Shown here piece after piece: positions 9,487 through 18,254 of a stretch of DNA of 64,000 bases. The DNA is taken from contig JBCDAH010000001.1 in NCBI GenBank assembly GCA_039186015.1, positions 20,169-84,168 of the forward strand. Direction: 5' to 3'. Position 1 is the first letter of the stretch; each line of letters opens with the position of its first letter. The DNA is from JBCBWG01 sp039186015 (GTDB taxonomy: Bacteria; Pseudomonadota; Alphaproteobacteria; Rhizobiales; Hyphomicrobiaceae). The position numbers were made by a program, and so were the translations under genes. The notes under the pieces were generated by a model. That model ran no database searches and had not been told where the DNA came from. It saw only the letters and a list, made by a program, of their open reading frames with translations.

Positions 9487-10113
9487 TCAAGCCGCCGCGG
9501 CAACCTGCGCGTCCAGTGCCGGACCGAACCGCGCGGCGAGCGCATCCGCGCCGCCAATATAGGCGCCGTCGATCCAGATCTGCGGAACCGTGATCGGTGT
9601 TCTTGGCCCAACAATAGGCTTGACTCGTGCGATCATTTCGTAGAGCGCGCGCGGATCGCGGACAACATCGCGATACGTATAGGCAATCCCCTGTGCTTCC
9701 AGGATCTCCTTGGCGCGAACGCAATGCGGGCAACTGGCCTTTCCGAACACAACGGTGCCCTCAATGCCGGTCTGAGCGACATGGGCCTTTGTGACCGCTT
9801 CCGCAAACACACCGCGGTTCAGGGCGTGACCTTGTGCGACAATCTTGTCATCAACCATAACAATCGGAGCATGCCATCCGCCCTTTGGCAGCGGACGATG
9901 CCATTCGGTCAACCAATCCCGGACGTCGAGTTCAACCGGAATGCCGGCGAGTTCGGTTTCAAAGGCATCTTCAAGGATATCACGCGTGAGCGTGCACTCG
10001 CCGCAGGGAATCTTGACCTTGAACGGCCCCCACTGGCCGGCCCAGCGATAGAGCGTCACCCGGACTGGACGCCCAGCCGTTGCTGCTGCACTGTTCCCGG
10101 TCTTGCGTGTCAT
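9487..10113 (-). CDS. Tandem thioredoxin-fold protein with CGEC and CPHC (glutaredoxin) motifs
   Basis: A protein of about 208 residues made of two thioredoxin-like halves. The first has a CGEC motif at 37-40 and an Ala-Pro at 82-83 where the cis-proline loop should be. The second is a clear glutaredoxin with CPHC at 128-131 and VPQIWIDG (cis-Pro177). Both halves end with a Gly-rich stretch after that loop, suggesting duplication of one fold. It probably reduces disulfides or mixed glutathione disulfides in the cytoplasm, as no signal peptide is seen from this start. GAGGGA precedes the ATG at 10113; a longer frame upstream looks non-coding. It is 152 bp after the rhodanese gene on the same strand. 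Confidence 0.85.
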   Translation of the reverse strand: MTRKTGNSAAATAGRPVRVTLYRWAGQWGPFKVKIPCGECTLTRDILEDAFETELAGIPVELDVRDWLTEWHRPLPKGGWHAPIVMVDDKIVAQGHALNRGVFAEAVTKAHVAQTGIEGTVVFGKASCPHCVRAKEILEAQGIAYTYRDVVRDPRALYEMIARVKPIVGPRTPITVPQIWIDGAYIGGADALAARFGPALDAQVAAAA

Positions 10114-10265
10114 GATCGGTCCCTCACTGCTTGTGTTTGGCGATGACCAACACATGGAGGACAGCGCAGGCGACGACCACACAACTTGGTTGACGTTCAC
10201 TTCAGATCGCGGCGTCCGCGACTCACAAAACTGTCGGCGTGGCGTGATCAGCCGGACTTCCCTGG

Positions 10266-10667
10266 CTACGTCTTGCCTGGCTCAATCGGGCCGCCGGCCT
10301 TTTGCCAGGCGCGAAGCCCGCCGATCACGTGTGCGACAGGCGCCAGTCCCATATCCTGAGCAGCTTTGGCAGCGAGAACCGATCGCTGCCCGCCGGCACA
10401 AAAGAAGACAAAGCTCTTGTCTTCCGCAAACACCGGCTTGTGGTAGGGGCTGTCCGGGTCGATCCAGAACTCCAGCATCCCACGCGGACAATGAAACGCG
10501 CCCGGGATTTTGCCGTCCCGCGCCAACTCTCGCGGATCTCTGAGATCAACAAGCACGGTGTCGTCGCCCTGAGCGGCCGAAATCGCGTCTTCAGCCGAGA
10601 GCTCTGTAATCTGCTGACGAGCTGCATCGACAAGAGCGGCGACCGACGTGGTTATCACTTGCGGCAT
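10266..10667 (-). CDS. Single-domain rhodanese-like sulfurtransferase
   Basis: A 133-residue rhodanese domain. It has the VDLRDPREL strand-turn, the GAFHCPRG segment and the catalytic Cys90 in a CAGGQRS loop, where the persulfide would form, followed by a helix of small residues. The C-terminal GGLRAWQKAGGPI is typical of the fold. It moves sulfane sulfur between small thiols or proteins, probably in the cytoplasm. It lies upstream of, and co-directional with, the double thioredoxin-fold protein, which could regenerate it or take its sulfur. The 13-Mb-scale genome context is not visible, so a link to the sox locus is only inference. Confidence 0.88.
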   Translation of the reverse strand: MPQVITTSVAALVDAARQQITELSAEDAISAAQGDDTVLVDLRDPRELARDGKIPGAFHCPRGMLEFWIDPDSPYHKPVFAEDKSFVFFCAGGQRSVLAAKAAQDMGLAPVAHVIGGLRAWQKAGGPIEPGKT

Positions 10668-11021
10668 GTTTGGCTCACCTGTGTGAATGACGGAACCTGA
10701 GGATGACGGAACCCGGCGGCAGCATAGAGCGTTTCAGATTGAGCTGGAACCATCTCCCATATCTGCCTGAGATTGAGCTCGCCGGCCATCCCACGGAAAC
10801 GTGTTCTGGCGGCTTGAGCGACAGGCCAAGCGCCGAGATTTGGGGCAGACCATGCTGCACCGCGTGTTTCGCAGATGCGCCGCAGCGTGCCCCGCTTGCA
10901 TCGCCTGTTAAGGCCAATCGCGAGCCGGTATCGACCTCGCCCTCATGCGGCCACGTTCCGGGCGCTTCGCTGCAACGCACAACGACGAATCGTGTGCTGA
11001 TTTGATCGCGAGCTCGGACCA
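10668..11021. other. Intergenic region, 354 bp, with dispersed repeat copy
   Basis: No credible gene. This separates the divergent rhodanese and lipoprotein genes. At 10725-10752 is the best copy of a short repeat (AGCGTTTCAG followed by ATTGAGCTGGAACCA) also seen near 795 and 61,626. No clear promoter or terminator was recognised. Confidence 0.45.
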
Positions 11022-11495
11022 TTGCTTGGCTTTGGACAACACACCGCTGTGATCGTACTGACGTGCGCCGTTTTGAGCGGCGGCTGCGCGCTGAGATTGC
11101 CGTCGGGATCCAATGTCCAAACCCAGAGCCTTCAACCCCGTCAAACCACGGGGGGATACCAGCTGACAACGGCCGAGCAGAAGTTGGATTGCCGTCGGCT
11201 GACAGGACGCATGCAGGTCCGCATTCTCCAGATCCGCGACAGAATGAAAGCGCAGCCGGATACGGTACTGGCGACGGTCCGTTCGGCGCTATCGACAACA
11301 TCGCGCTTCATCATGAGCGGATCGGCAGCATCAAACGGCTACTCCGCCGCAGACCGCACCAAGCGGGATATCGAGATGCTCAAGGCCTATAATCGCACAT
11401 TGGCGAACAAGAACTGCGCGACGTTTGACTTGAACGCAGAACTCCAGGAGCGGCCAGTCTCCCACACGCCGATTCCCACCCTGAATCTCCAATAG
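11022..11495 (+). CDS. Putative small lipoprotein
   Basis: About 157 residues. The N-terminus has a hydrophobic stretch (AVIVLTCAV) and a lipobox LSGGC, which predicts lipidation at the cysteine near residue 22 and attachment to a membrane. The rest is polar, with a conserved-looking stretch LDCRRLTGRMQVRILQIRDR and a central helix, and a second pair of cysteines that could bond. I do not recognise the family, though short lipoproteins of this pattern are common in Rhizobiales. The start is uncertain: TTG at 11022 is the first possible codon after an in-frame stop at 10998, with GAG and CGGA just upstream. Confidence 0.65.
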   Translation: MLGFGQHTAVIVLTCAVLSGGCALRLPSGSNVQTQSLQPRQTTGGYQLTTAEQKLDCRRLTGRMQVRILQIRDRMKAQPDTVLATVRSALSTTSRFIMSGSAASNGYSAADRTKRDIEMLKAYNRTLANKNCATFDLNAELQERPVSHTPIPTLNLQ

Positions 11496-11548
11496 TTCGA
11501 ACCTCCAATAGCGTGGACGGACTGTGTGCGACGATGCACCCAGTCGGC

Positions 11549-12379
11549 TCACGCATCGGTCGCCGGTGATGGAAACAGTGCCGACGTCCGGCCCAGGACC
11601 CAGTAGGCGAGCAATCCAACATACTCCTTGACGGCCAGATCGACGCGCTCAAGACCGGTTGCGATATTCGGGAATAGCCGTTGCGCGTCACTGCTATCGC
11701 CAGTTCGAAAATCGGCCGGCCACGGCACAATGGTAAAGCCCGCCTTGCGAAAGGCACCGACCGCCCTCGGCATATGCCAGGCAGATGTCACCAGAACATA
11801 ACGTTGCCCCGCTACAGGTTGTATGCGCTCTCGGGTTCGCAGCGCATTTTCCCAGGTGTTGCGCGACTGATTTTCAATGACGATCCGATCCTCGGAGATC
11901 CCGAGATCGATCAAATAGCTGCGCACGGAGCCGCCCGCCGTCTCGTAAGACTGGAAAACGCCGGCGGCACCTCCGGTGAAAACAATCTTGGCGTCCGGCA
12001 ACAGCTTCGCGAGCCGCGCCGTTTCAACCAGGCGCTCAGCGCTATCGTTTACGGCAATCTGCCCGCGCAATCGGCTCAGCCGCCCATCCTCGAACCCGCC
12101 CAGCAGGATAATGCCGTCGACGCCATCTAATGCTGCTGCCCGCTCCCGCGCACTCACGCGATCTTGCGCAAAGCGTTGCTCAAGAGGCTGTAGCAGCACC
12201 ATCGCGAGTGGCGAGAACCCGAGCACCAGCATCAGGCCAATGCCGAACAGGGACATACGGCGTCCAAGAACAACTCGGCGCGGAAACGCCTGGAGAAGCA
12301 CGCCGCCCAGAATCAGGACCCAGCAAATGTTCGACGGCGCGATGACGAAGAACAAGAGCTTTGAAAAGATGTAGGTCAT
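11549..12379 (-). CDS. YdcF/SanA family membrane protein (DUF218)
   Basis: About 276 residues. Two N-terminal membrane segments (about 5-28 and 38-58) are followed by a DUF218 domain with GIILLGG, a DSAERL segment, VFTGGAAG, ENQSRNTWENA and LVTSAWHMPRA. This matches the ElyC/YdcF/SanA group, implicated in envelope biogenesis and vancomycin resistance in enterobacteria. The domain probably faces the periplasm. The start MTYIFSK at 12379 is preferred because it leads directly into the first membrane helix. The upstream 23 codons look unlikely. It stands alone and ends convergently with the lipoprotein gene, 53 bp away. Confidence 0.85.
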   Translation of the reverse strand: MTYIFSKLLFFVIAPSNICWVLILGGVLLQAFPRRVVLGRRMSLFGIGLMLVLGFSPLAMVLLQPLEQRFAQDRVSARERAAALDGVDGIILLGGFEDGRLSRLRGQIAVNDSAERLVETARLAKLLPDAKIVFTGGAAGVFQSYETAGGSVRSYLIDLGISEDRIVIENQSRNTWENALRTRERIQPVAGQRYVLVTSAWHMPRAVGAFRKAGFTIVPWPADFRTGDSSDAQRLFPNIATGLERVDLAVKEYVGLLAYWVLGRTSALFPSPATDA

Positions 12380-12870
12380 TCGTGTTGTCCGAGGTCGGTT
12401 TTGGCGCGTTGCGATCTCTAGCACCAACGGTGTTTCGACGCGATCCAACCGCGCCTTCGTCAGTTATCCTTAAGGTGGGTTGCGGGTCCTGATCTGGGCC
12501 GGCCGGACGCCCCCTGCGACAACACGTCAAGCCGTCCGGCTTGCCTTTCCGGCGGTGGAACACGCGACCTCAACCTTAAGATTCTGTGATGCAATTTTCT
12601 CGGGCAGCGCGCCTGAACAACGCGCAGCGCGTGCTGAAACATTATTCCATCAACCCCCCGTTGGGCTGAAAAGGCGATTCCGCGAGCCACGCCTTTGACA
12701 AGCCCAGAGCCGCGTGCCAGCTTCGCGGCGATCGCAACTCTGTTATGCGCGATTGCTGCCATGCTCGGCGACATGAGCTTTTTGGCCAATTGGCCCTGCG
12801 TGACTGGCCCCATGAGACGGACCGGCGCGTGGCGAGATGGAAGCTGGAGGAAACTTTTGGAGGGTTCTCA
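12380..12870. other. Intergenic region, 491 bp, upstream of the TRAP operon
   Basis: Short open frames occur on both strands but none has a recognisable product or convincing start. The region should carry the divergent promoters of the YdcF-like gene and the TRAP operon. A palindrome CCTTAAGG at 12468-12475 and a related CAACCTTAAG at 12571-12580 could be regulator half-sites. Nothing else stands out. Confidence 0.4.
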
Positions 12871-13923
12871 ATGATGGGCTTTGCCAAGACTCTTGTTGCC
12901 AGCGTTTCGACGCTCGGGATCCTGGGTCTCATGGTCGATAGTGCCGAAGCACAAAAGCGCGTGCGCTGGAAAATGCACGCCGCGTTTGCCAAGACCGTTG
13001 CCGTGATCGGACCGCCGCCGACACGCATCTCGGAAGTCGTCAAACGGATGTCCGACGGCAAGTTCGACATCAGGGTATTTGAACCTGGTGCACTGACAGG
13101 CGGTTACGCCTACTTTGACCCAGTCTCTCAAGGCGCTATTGACGCTGCTTTCGGCACACCTGGTGCCAACCAGGGCAAGAACTCGGCCTACGCATTCCTT
13201 TCGACATGGCCATTCGGTCCAGCCGCACCTGAGTTCGCAGCATGGATGATCTACGGCGGTGGCGCCAAGATCGCCGAAGAACTGTACGCAAAAGCCAACA
13301 TCAAATACATCCTTTGCGGCATGATCCCGCCGGAAACATCCGGTTGGTTCCGCACGGAAATCACAAGCCTCGATCAGCTGAAGGGCATGAAAATGCGCTT
13401 CTTCGGCATCGGCGCCAAAGTGATGCAGAAGTTTGGTGTCTCGACCCAGCAGCTTGCTGCGGCAGACATTTACCCGGCGCTTGAGCGTGGCACCATTGAC
13501 GCCACGGAATTCTCGATGCCGGCCATCGACCGCTCGCTGGGCTTCTACCAGATTGCGAAGTTCAACTACTTCCCAGGCTGGCACCAGCAGTCCACGTCGA
13601 ACGAAATCCTCGTGAACATGGACAAGTGGAAGGCGCTTCCGGATGCCTACAAGGCCATGCTCGAAACAGCATGCCGCGCGAACGTTGCTGACATGATTGC
13701 AGACGGTGAAGCGTCTCAGTTCGAAGCGATGATCGCCAACGAAAAAGACGGCGTTCAAAACAAGACCTGGCCGAAAGAGATCCTCGACAAGATTAAAGTC
13801 GCTTGGGAGGAAGTTCTGGCCGAGGAAATTAAGGCAAACCCAGACGTCAAGAAAGTTTGGGACAGCTATTCCTCATTCCACGAGAAGTACAAAGTCTGGG
13901 GTGAGCGCGGTTACTTGAAGTAG
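12871..13923 (+). CDS. TRAP transporter substrate-binding protein (DctP family)
   Basis: A periplasmic binding protein of 350 residues with a signal peptide (MMGFAKTLVASV to about DSAEA). The mature protein starts KRVRWKMHAAF and carries the family's LKGMKMRFFGIGAKVMQKFG arginine region, which binds the substrate carboxylate, and GTIDATEFSMP. The long form and paired large DctQ/DctM suggest the mannitol/chloroaromatic (FcbT-like) branch, which takes up organic acids; the actual ligand is unknown. GGAGGG lies upstream of the ATG at 12871. A strong terminator-like hairpin follows the gene and should make this the most abundant product of the operon. Confidence 0.92.
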   Translation: MMGFAKTLVASVSTLGILGLMVDSAEAQKRVRWKMHAAFAKTVAVIGPPPTRISEVVKRMSDGKFDIRVFEPGALTGGYAYFDPVSQGAIDAAFGTPGANQGKNSAYAFLSTWPFGPAAPEFAAWMIYGGGAKIAEELYAKANIKYILCGMIPPETSGWFRTEITSLDQLKGMKMRFFGIGAKVMQKFGVSTQQLAAADIYPALERGTIDATEFSMPAIDRSLGFYQIAKFNYFPGWHQQSTSNEILVNMDKWKALPDAYKAMLETACRANVADMIADGEASQFEAMIANEKDGVQNKTWPKEILDKIKVAWEEVLAEEIKANPDVKKVWDSYSSFHEKYKVWGERGYLK

Positions 13924-13944
13924 TCGCCGGAAACCCAAGACACT

Positions 13945-13980
13945 GGCGCCGGCCACAAGAACCTGGCCGGCGCCATTTTT
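13945..13980 (+). terminator. Intrinsic terminator / attenuator between the binding-protein and membrane genes
   Basis: A perfect 11-bp GC-rich stem, GGCGCCGGCCA at 13945-13955 and TGGCCGGCGCC at 13964-13974, has an 8-nt loop and is followed by ATTTTT. It sits 21 bp after the binding-protein stop and inside the TRAP operon. It should terminate most transcripts and let a fraction read into the permease genes. Confidence 0.85.
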
Positions 13981-14071
13981 ACGAAACGCCGCGCACGTGA
14001 TCCGCCTGAAAACGCAGCAATCATCGTGTGCAAAACTGTAAACCCATATGTGATGAGAGTGTCAAAACCCA

Positions 14072-14725
14072 ATGCGCGGACTCCTCACGCTTGCGGCGTT
14101 CTTTGACTGGCCACCCCGCCAACTCGGCAAGCTAGCTGGATGGCTCATACTTCCGCTGATCATGATCATTATGTTTGACGTGGTGACTCGGCGGATCGAC
14201 TCGGCACGCATTTGGATTGCTGAACAGAATATCTATTGGTTTAACCCGATTATCTTTCAGGACGCGCAGTGGCACCTGCATGGCATTATCTTGCTATCGA
14301 CATTTGGTTTTGGCTATTTGATGAATGCGCACGTCCGGGTCGACATTTTTCGTGAAATGCTTCCCCGGCGTGGTCAAGCGAAAGTAGAGTTTTGGGGCCT
14401 TCTCATCATGGGGATCCCGTTCCTGTTCGTAATATCATACTTTGCGATTCAATTCGTTTTGCTGTCGTACTCGCAGAATGAAGGGTCCGAGTCACTGACT
14501 GGCATTGGCGCCCGCTACATTATCAAGTCGTTTCTGGTAATCGGTTTCCTGTTACTCCTCAGTTCATTCCTCGCAACAATCTTCAGGCTAACCGTAGCCA
14601 TATGGGGCTCGGGCGAGGAGCAGAAAGAGGCGTACGCTGCCCTCGACATCTTTCCGGCACAGGGCATCGAAGAAGAAATCGAAGAGTTCAAATCCGACAT
14701 TGAAGATCAGAAGGACCGTAGCTGA
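14072..14725 (+). CDS. TRAP transporter small permease (DctQ family)
   Basis: A 217-residue membrane protein with four predicted helices (around 24-42, 75-92, 114-138 and 150-172) and a charged C-terminal tail rich in Glu and Asp. It contains the family's RVDIFREMLPRR segment after helix two. It forms the inner-membrane complex with the DctM subunit and docks the binding protein. It lies 148 bp after the binding-protein gene, beyond the terminator hairpin, and its stop overlaps the next start as TGATG. Confidence 0.88.
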   Translation: MRGLLTLAAFFDWPPRQLGKLAGWLILPLIMIIMFDVVTRRIDSARIWIAEQNIYWFNPIIFQDAQWHLHGIILLSTFGFGYLMNAHVRVDIFREMLPRRGQAKVEFWGLLIMGIPFLFVISYFAIQFVLLSYSQNEGSESLTGIGARYIIKSFLVIGFLLLLSSFLATIFRLTVAIWGSGEEQKEAYAALDIFPAQGIEEEIEEFKSDIEDQKDRS

Positions 14726-16323
14726 TGCCCGAATGGCTCTATAACCACCTTTATGAGTACGTGGGCGGCTACATGTTTCTTGCGCTTGCCCTCGCGCTCT
14801 TCACCGGCTTGCCAGTCGGGATCGCCATCGGTGGCATCGGCATGCTGTTCGGCTTCATCGGGATCTATCTCGAGATCGTCAGCATCAACGAATTCTTCAA
14901 TGTGCCCAATAAAATTTGGGGTGGTGACGGTGCGTCCGGCGCGGTTCAGAACCCGCTTCTCGTAGCGATCCCGTGCTTCATATTTATGGGCACTATGTTG
15001 GAGCGCTCGCGGGTTGCCGAGGACCTCCTGCACATTCTCCAGGTATTGCTTCGCAGAGTTCCTGGTGGTCTTGCACTGTCCGTTACGGTGATGGGCACGA
15101 TCATGGCCGCAACGACCGGCATCATCGGTGCGTCGGTGGTTATGATGACACTGATGGCGTTGCCAACAATGCTGGCGCAGCGCTACTCGACGCCACTCGC
15201 AACGGGTACTCTGGCAGCATCCGCAACGCTGGGAATCCTGATTCCGCCCTCGATCATGCTTGTTCTGATGGCGAGTCTGATGTCGATCAGCGTGGGCAAT
15301 CTGTTTCTCGGCGCGGTTCTTCCTGGACTGCTTCTGTCCTGCCTCTATTTCACTTACATTGCCGTGATTTCAAGTTTGTTTCCCAGTGCGGCGCCACCGC
15401 TGTCTGATGAACAAATGGAAACAATCGAACCGACAAGCTCAGCCAATCTGATTGGATATTTCATTACCGTCGCTATAATGGTCGGTTTGGCCCTTACGGC
15501 GGATTATTCCCCGATCGGCAATTTGGCTAACTGGGACTTGTTCGCCTTTTTCGGGATCTTCTTCGCATCAATGTACTTTGGAAATCGTGATGCGAAATCC
15601 TTGTTCGGGATGGTGCTGAAGGGCTTTATTCCTCCAGTATTCCTTATAGTACTGGTTCTTGGCTCGATCTTTGGCGGCTGGGCGACGCCAACCGAGGCAG
15701 CCGGCATCGGTGCGTTCGGATCGATCATTCTCGCAGTCGCGAACGGAACGCTGTCGTTCAAGGTCATGCAAGACGTCGTCCATCGCACCGCGCTAACGAC
15801 AGCGATGATCTTCTTTATCTTCCTCGCCGCAACCACCTTCTCGTACTTCTTCCGCGCGCTTTACGGTGAAGACTTGATCATCGGGTTCATCGAGTGGCTC
15901 GACTTGGGACCATGGCCACTAATTATCATGCTGATGGCTACGGTGTTCTTGCTCGGGTTCTTCTTTGACTGGCTCGAAATCACGCTCATTGTGCTTCCGG
16001 TGTTTACGCCGGTTGTGATGAACTTGGCGCCCGAGTTTGCCAGCCATCTTGGCTTAGCTGAAGGTGTGCCGGCCAAAGAAGTTCAACTGCAAATGCTGTA
16101 TTGGTTTGCAATTCTCGTCGCCATCAATTTGCAGACCTCGTTCTTAACGCCACCATTCGGGTTCGCCCTGTTCTACATGAAAGGCGTAGCCCCGGCCGAA
16201 GTTAAGATGCAGCAAATCTACTACGGCATTATCCCGTTCGTGATCCTGCAGTTGATCGGGCTCTCGCTTGTCGTGGAGTTTCCCGATATCGCGCTCTGGT
16301 TACCGCGACAGATACTCGGATAA
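14725..16323 (+). CDS. TRAP transporter large permease (DctM family)
   Basis: A 532-residue, very hydrophobic sodium-coupled permease with about a dozen membrane segments. It includes GLPVGIAIGGIGMLFGF, AATTGIIGASVVMMTLMALP and LGILIPPSIMLVL, all typical of DctM, and near the end NLQTSFLTPPFGFALFYMKG. The long loop between the two halves fits the FcbT/mannitol branch. With DctP and DctQ it imports a solute using an ion gradient. Translation is coupled to dctQ by a one-base overlap. A terminator follows. Confidence 0.92.
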   Translation: MPEWLYNHLYEYVGGYMFLALALALFTGLPVGIAIGGIGMLFGFIGIYLEIVSINEFFNVPNKIWGGDGASGAVQNPLLVAIPCFIFMGTMLERSRVAEDLLHILQVLLRRVPGGLALSVTVMGTIMAATTGIIGASVVMMTLMALPTMLAQRYSTPLATGTLAASATLGILIPPSIMLVLMASLMSISVGNLFLGAVLPGLLLSCLYFTYIAVISSLFPSAAPPLSDEQMETIEPTSSANLIGYFITVAIMVGLALTADYSPIGNLANWDLFAFFGIFFASMYFGNRDAKSLFGMVLKGFIPPVFLIVLVLGSIFGGWATPTEAAGIGAFGSIILAVANGTLSFKVMQDVVHRTALTTAMIFFIFLAATTFSYFFRALYGEDLIIGFIEWLDLGPWPLIIMLMATVFLLGFFFDWLEITLIVLPVFTPVVMNLAPEFASHLGLAEGVPAKEVQLQMLYWFAILVAINLQTSFLTPPFGFALFYMKGVAPAEVKMQQIYYGIIPFVILQLIGLSLVVEFPDIALWLPRQILG

Positions 16324-16352
16324 CCCGCGTTAAAGCTTTAGCGACGAAACTC

Positions 16353-16378
16353 AAACGGGCACCTCTTGGTGCCCGTTT
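16353..16378 (+). terminator. Intrinsic terminator after the TRAP operon
   Basis: An 11-bp stem, AAACGGGCACC at 16353-16363 and GGTGCCCGTTT at 16368-16378, with a TCTT loop. The stem ends in a short T run, and on the opposite strand in A/T, so it may also stop the convergent GNAT transcript that ends at 16390. Confidence 0.85.
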
Positions 16379-16389
16379 CTATGTTCTGC

Positions 16390-16977
16390 CTACGAAACAA
16401 CGAGCCGCATCAACGGGCGCGGGACCGACGCGCGCGATATGATCTCGAAGCCCGCAGCCCGGAACACGGACGCCACGCCGACATAGCCTTCGCCCGCGAT
16501 CAGCTTACGTGTGACGTCGAGAGGTGCCGCATCAACGGCAACGGCCCCGTGATCGCGCGCAAATCGAACGGCTGCGTCCAGCAGATCAGCCATAAGTCCA
16601 CGCCCTCGCACCGTCCGATCGATATAGAAGCAGTTGATCGACCAGATCCCATCGTGCGAGGCACCGTCCTCCAGACGACTGGCCTTCGTCTTGCGGAACC
16701 GTGGAAAGGCGTCCCGCGGCCCAACCGCCACCCATCCCACCGGCTGCGCGTCGAGATAGGCGATCAATCCCGGCGGACGAACATCGGTCCTCACGATCTC
16801 TCCGAACTGGCGCTTATGCTCAGCACGACTGCCCTCGTAGAACGCACGCCGCGTCCCATCATGACGCCAGTACATGCACCAGCACCCGCCATAGGCGCCG
16901 CGCTCCGGGCCGAAGAGCTGGACCAGGTCATCCCAGCGATCTGGCATCAGCGGATGAATGTCGGGCTTCGCCGCCAT
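16390..16977 (-). CDS. GNAT family N-acetyltransferase
   Basis: About 195 residues of GNAT fold. The acetyl-CoA loop is seen in TVRGRGLMADLLDAAVRFAR after the strand SINCFYIDRTV. Upstream is the sub-family's GGCWCMYWR motif. The substrate is unknown. Its ATG at 16977 lies just after the stop of isovaleryl-CoA dehydrogenase (16984), with AGG five bases upstream, so it is probably the second gene of a two-gene transcript with ivd. Confidence 0.85.
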   Translation of the reverse strand: MAAKPDIHPLMPDRWDDLVQLFGPERGAYGGCWCMYWRHDGTRRAFYEGSRAEHKRQFGEIVRTDVRPPGLIAYLDAQPVGWVAVGPRDAFPRFRKTKASRLEDGASHDGIWSINCFYIDRTVRGRGLMADLLDAAVRFARDHGAVAVDAAPLDVTRKLIAGEGYVGVASVFRAAGFEIISRASVPRPLMRLVVS

Positions 16978-16983
16978 CTGCAC

Positions 16984-18156
16984 CTACGCCGATTTCACAA
17001 ACAACTCGCGCCCGATCAGCATCCGGCGGATCTCGCTTGTGCCCGCCCCGATTTCGTAGAGCTTCGCGTCGCGTAACAGCCGACCAGTTGCATATTCGTT
17101 GATGTAACCGTTGCCGCCGAGAAGCTGAATCGCATCAAGCGACACCTGCGTGGCCTTTTCGGCCGCAAGCAAGATTGCACCGGCCGCATCCTCGCGGGTC
17201 GTCTGCCCGCGATCACAGGCTTTCGCCACGGCATAGACATAGGCGCGGCAGGAATTCATCGCGACATACATGTCGGCGATTTTGCCCTGTACGAGCTGGA
17301 ACTCGCCAATTGACTTTCCGAATTGCTTGCGCTCGTGCACGTACGGCATCGCAATATCGATGGCGGCCTGCATGATACCGATCGGCCCGGCGGCCAGCAC
17401 GACCCGCTCATAGTCCAGGCCGCTCATGAGAACGTGCACACCCTTGTTCAGCGCACCGAGAACATTTTCCTCGGGCACCTCGCAGTTCTCAAACACAAGC
17501 TCGCCCGTGCTTGATCCGCGCATGCCGAGCTTGTCGAGCTTTTGCGCGACGCTGAACCCCTTGAAGTCTTTCTCGATGATGAAGGCCGTGATGCCACGGG
17601 GTCCGGCGTCCGGATCCGTCTTGGCGTAGACCACCAGGACATCGCCGCCTGGCCCGTTGGTGATCCACATCTTGGTCCCGTTGAGGATGTAGCGATCCCC
17701 CTTCTTCTCGGCCCGGAGCTGCATCGACACAACGTCCGACCCGGCGCCGGGCTCGGACATGGCAAGACCGCCCAGGTGCTCTCCTGAAATCAGCTTCGGC
17801 AAGTAACGCTGCTTCTGCGCCGCCGACCCGTTGCGCCGAATCTGGTTCACGCACAGGTTCGAATGCGCACCGTAAGATAAGCCAACTGACGCAGACCCCC
17901 GGCTGACCTCTTCGACCGCGATGCAATGCTCGAGGTAACCCAAGCCACTACCGCCATAGTCTTCCTCGACGGTGATGCCATGCAGCCCGAGTTCACCCAT
18001 TTCAGGCCAGAGGTACCGTGGAAACTCATCAGTTTGATCAATTTCCGCGGCAATCGGCGCAATGCGGTCTGATGTAAAGGACTGCACCGCGTCGCGCAGC
18101 TGCTCGGCCGTTTCGCCCAGGTCGAAGTCAAACACTGGCGTGCTATTGGGAATCAT
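16984..18156 (-). CDS. ivd: Isovaleryl-CoA dehydrogenase
   Basis: A flavin-dependent acyl-CoA dehydrogenase of 390 residues that converts isovaleryl-CoA to 3-methylcrotonyl-CoA in leucine degradation, passing electrons to ETF. The catalytic base is Glu250 in LDYERVVLAAGP, a position characteristic of isovaleryl-CoA dehydrogenases. Other markers are MSEPGAGSDVVSM, KMWITNGPGGDVLVVYAKT and the C-terminal LLRDAKLYEIGAGTSEIRR. The start MIPNSTPVFDF at 18156 has AGGAG eight bases upstream. The product is the substrate of MccAB encoded about 8 kb away, so the liu pathway is split within the window. Confidence 0.92.
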   Translation of the reverse strand: MIPNSTPVFDFDLGETAEQLRDAVQSFTSDRIAPIAAEIDQTDEFPRYLWPEMGELGLHGITVEEDYGGSGLGYLEHCIAVEEVSRGSASVGLSYGAHSNLCVNQIRRNGSAAQKQRYLPKLISGEHLGGLAMSEPGAGSDVVSMQLRAEKKGDRYILNGTKMWITNGPGGDVLVVYAKTDPDAGPRGITAFIIEKDFKGFSVAQKLDKLGMRGSSTGELVFENCEVPEENVLGALNKGVHVLMSGLDYERVVLAAGPIGIMQAAIDIAMPYVHERKQFGKSIGEFQLVQGKIADMYVAMNSCRAYVYAVAKACDRGQTTREDAAGAILLAAEKATQVSLDAIQLLGGNGYINEYATGRLLRDAKLYEIGAGTSEIRRMLIGRELFVKSA

Positions 18157-18254
18157 CGCGCTCACTCCTGTGCGCTGTCCTGTGATCATATCCGCCCAGC
18201 TGTCCGTCGCGGCCAGTCTTGCGGTCGATGCGTGCGCTTGAGGATCATTGATAC

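Noticed and set aside
12460..12813. A 117-codon minus-strand frame in the gap before the TRAP genes
   Set aside because: It has no ribosome-binding site near its start, overlaps the upstream part of the TRAP region and matches nothing I know.
12868..13758. A 296-codon open frame on the minus strand
   Set aside because: It overlaps the TRAP binding-protein gene in the opposite strand and has an odd, low-similarity composition.
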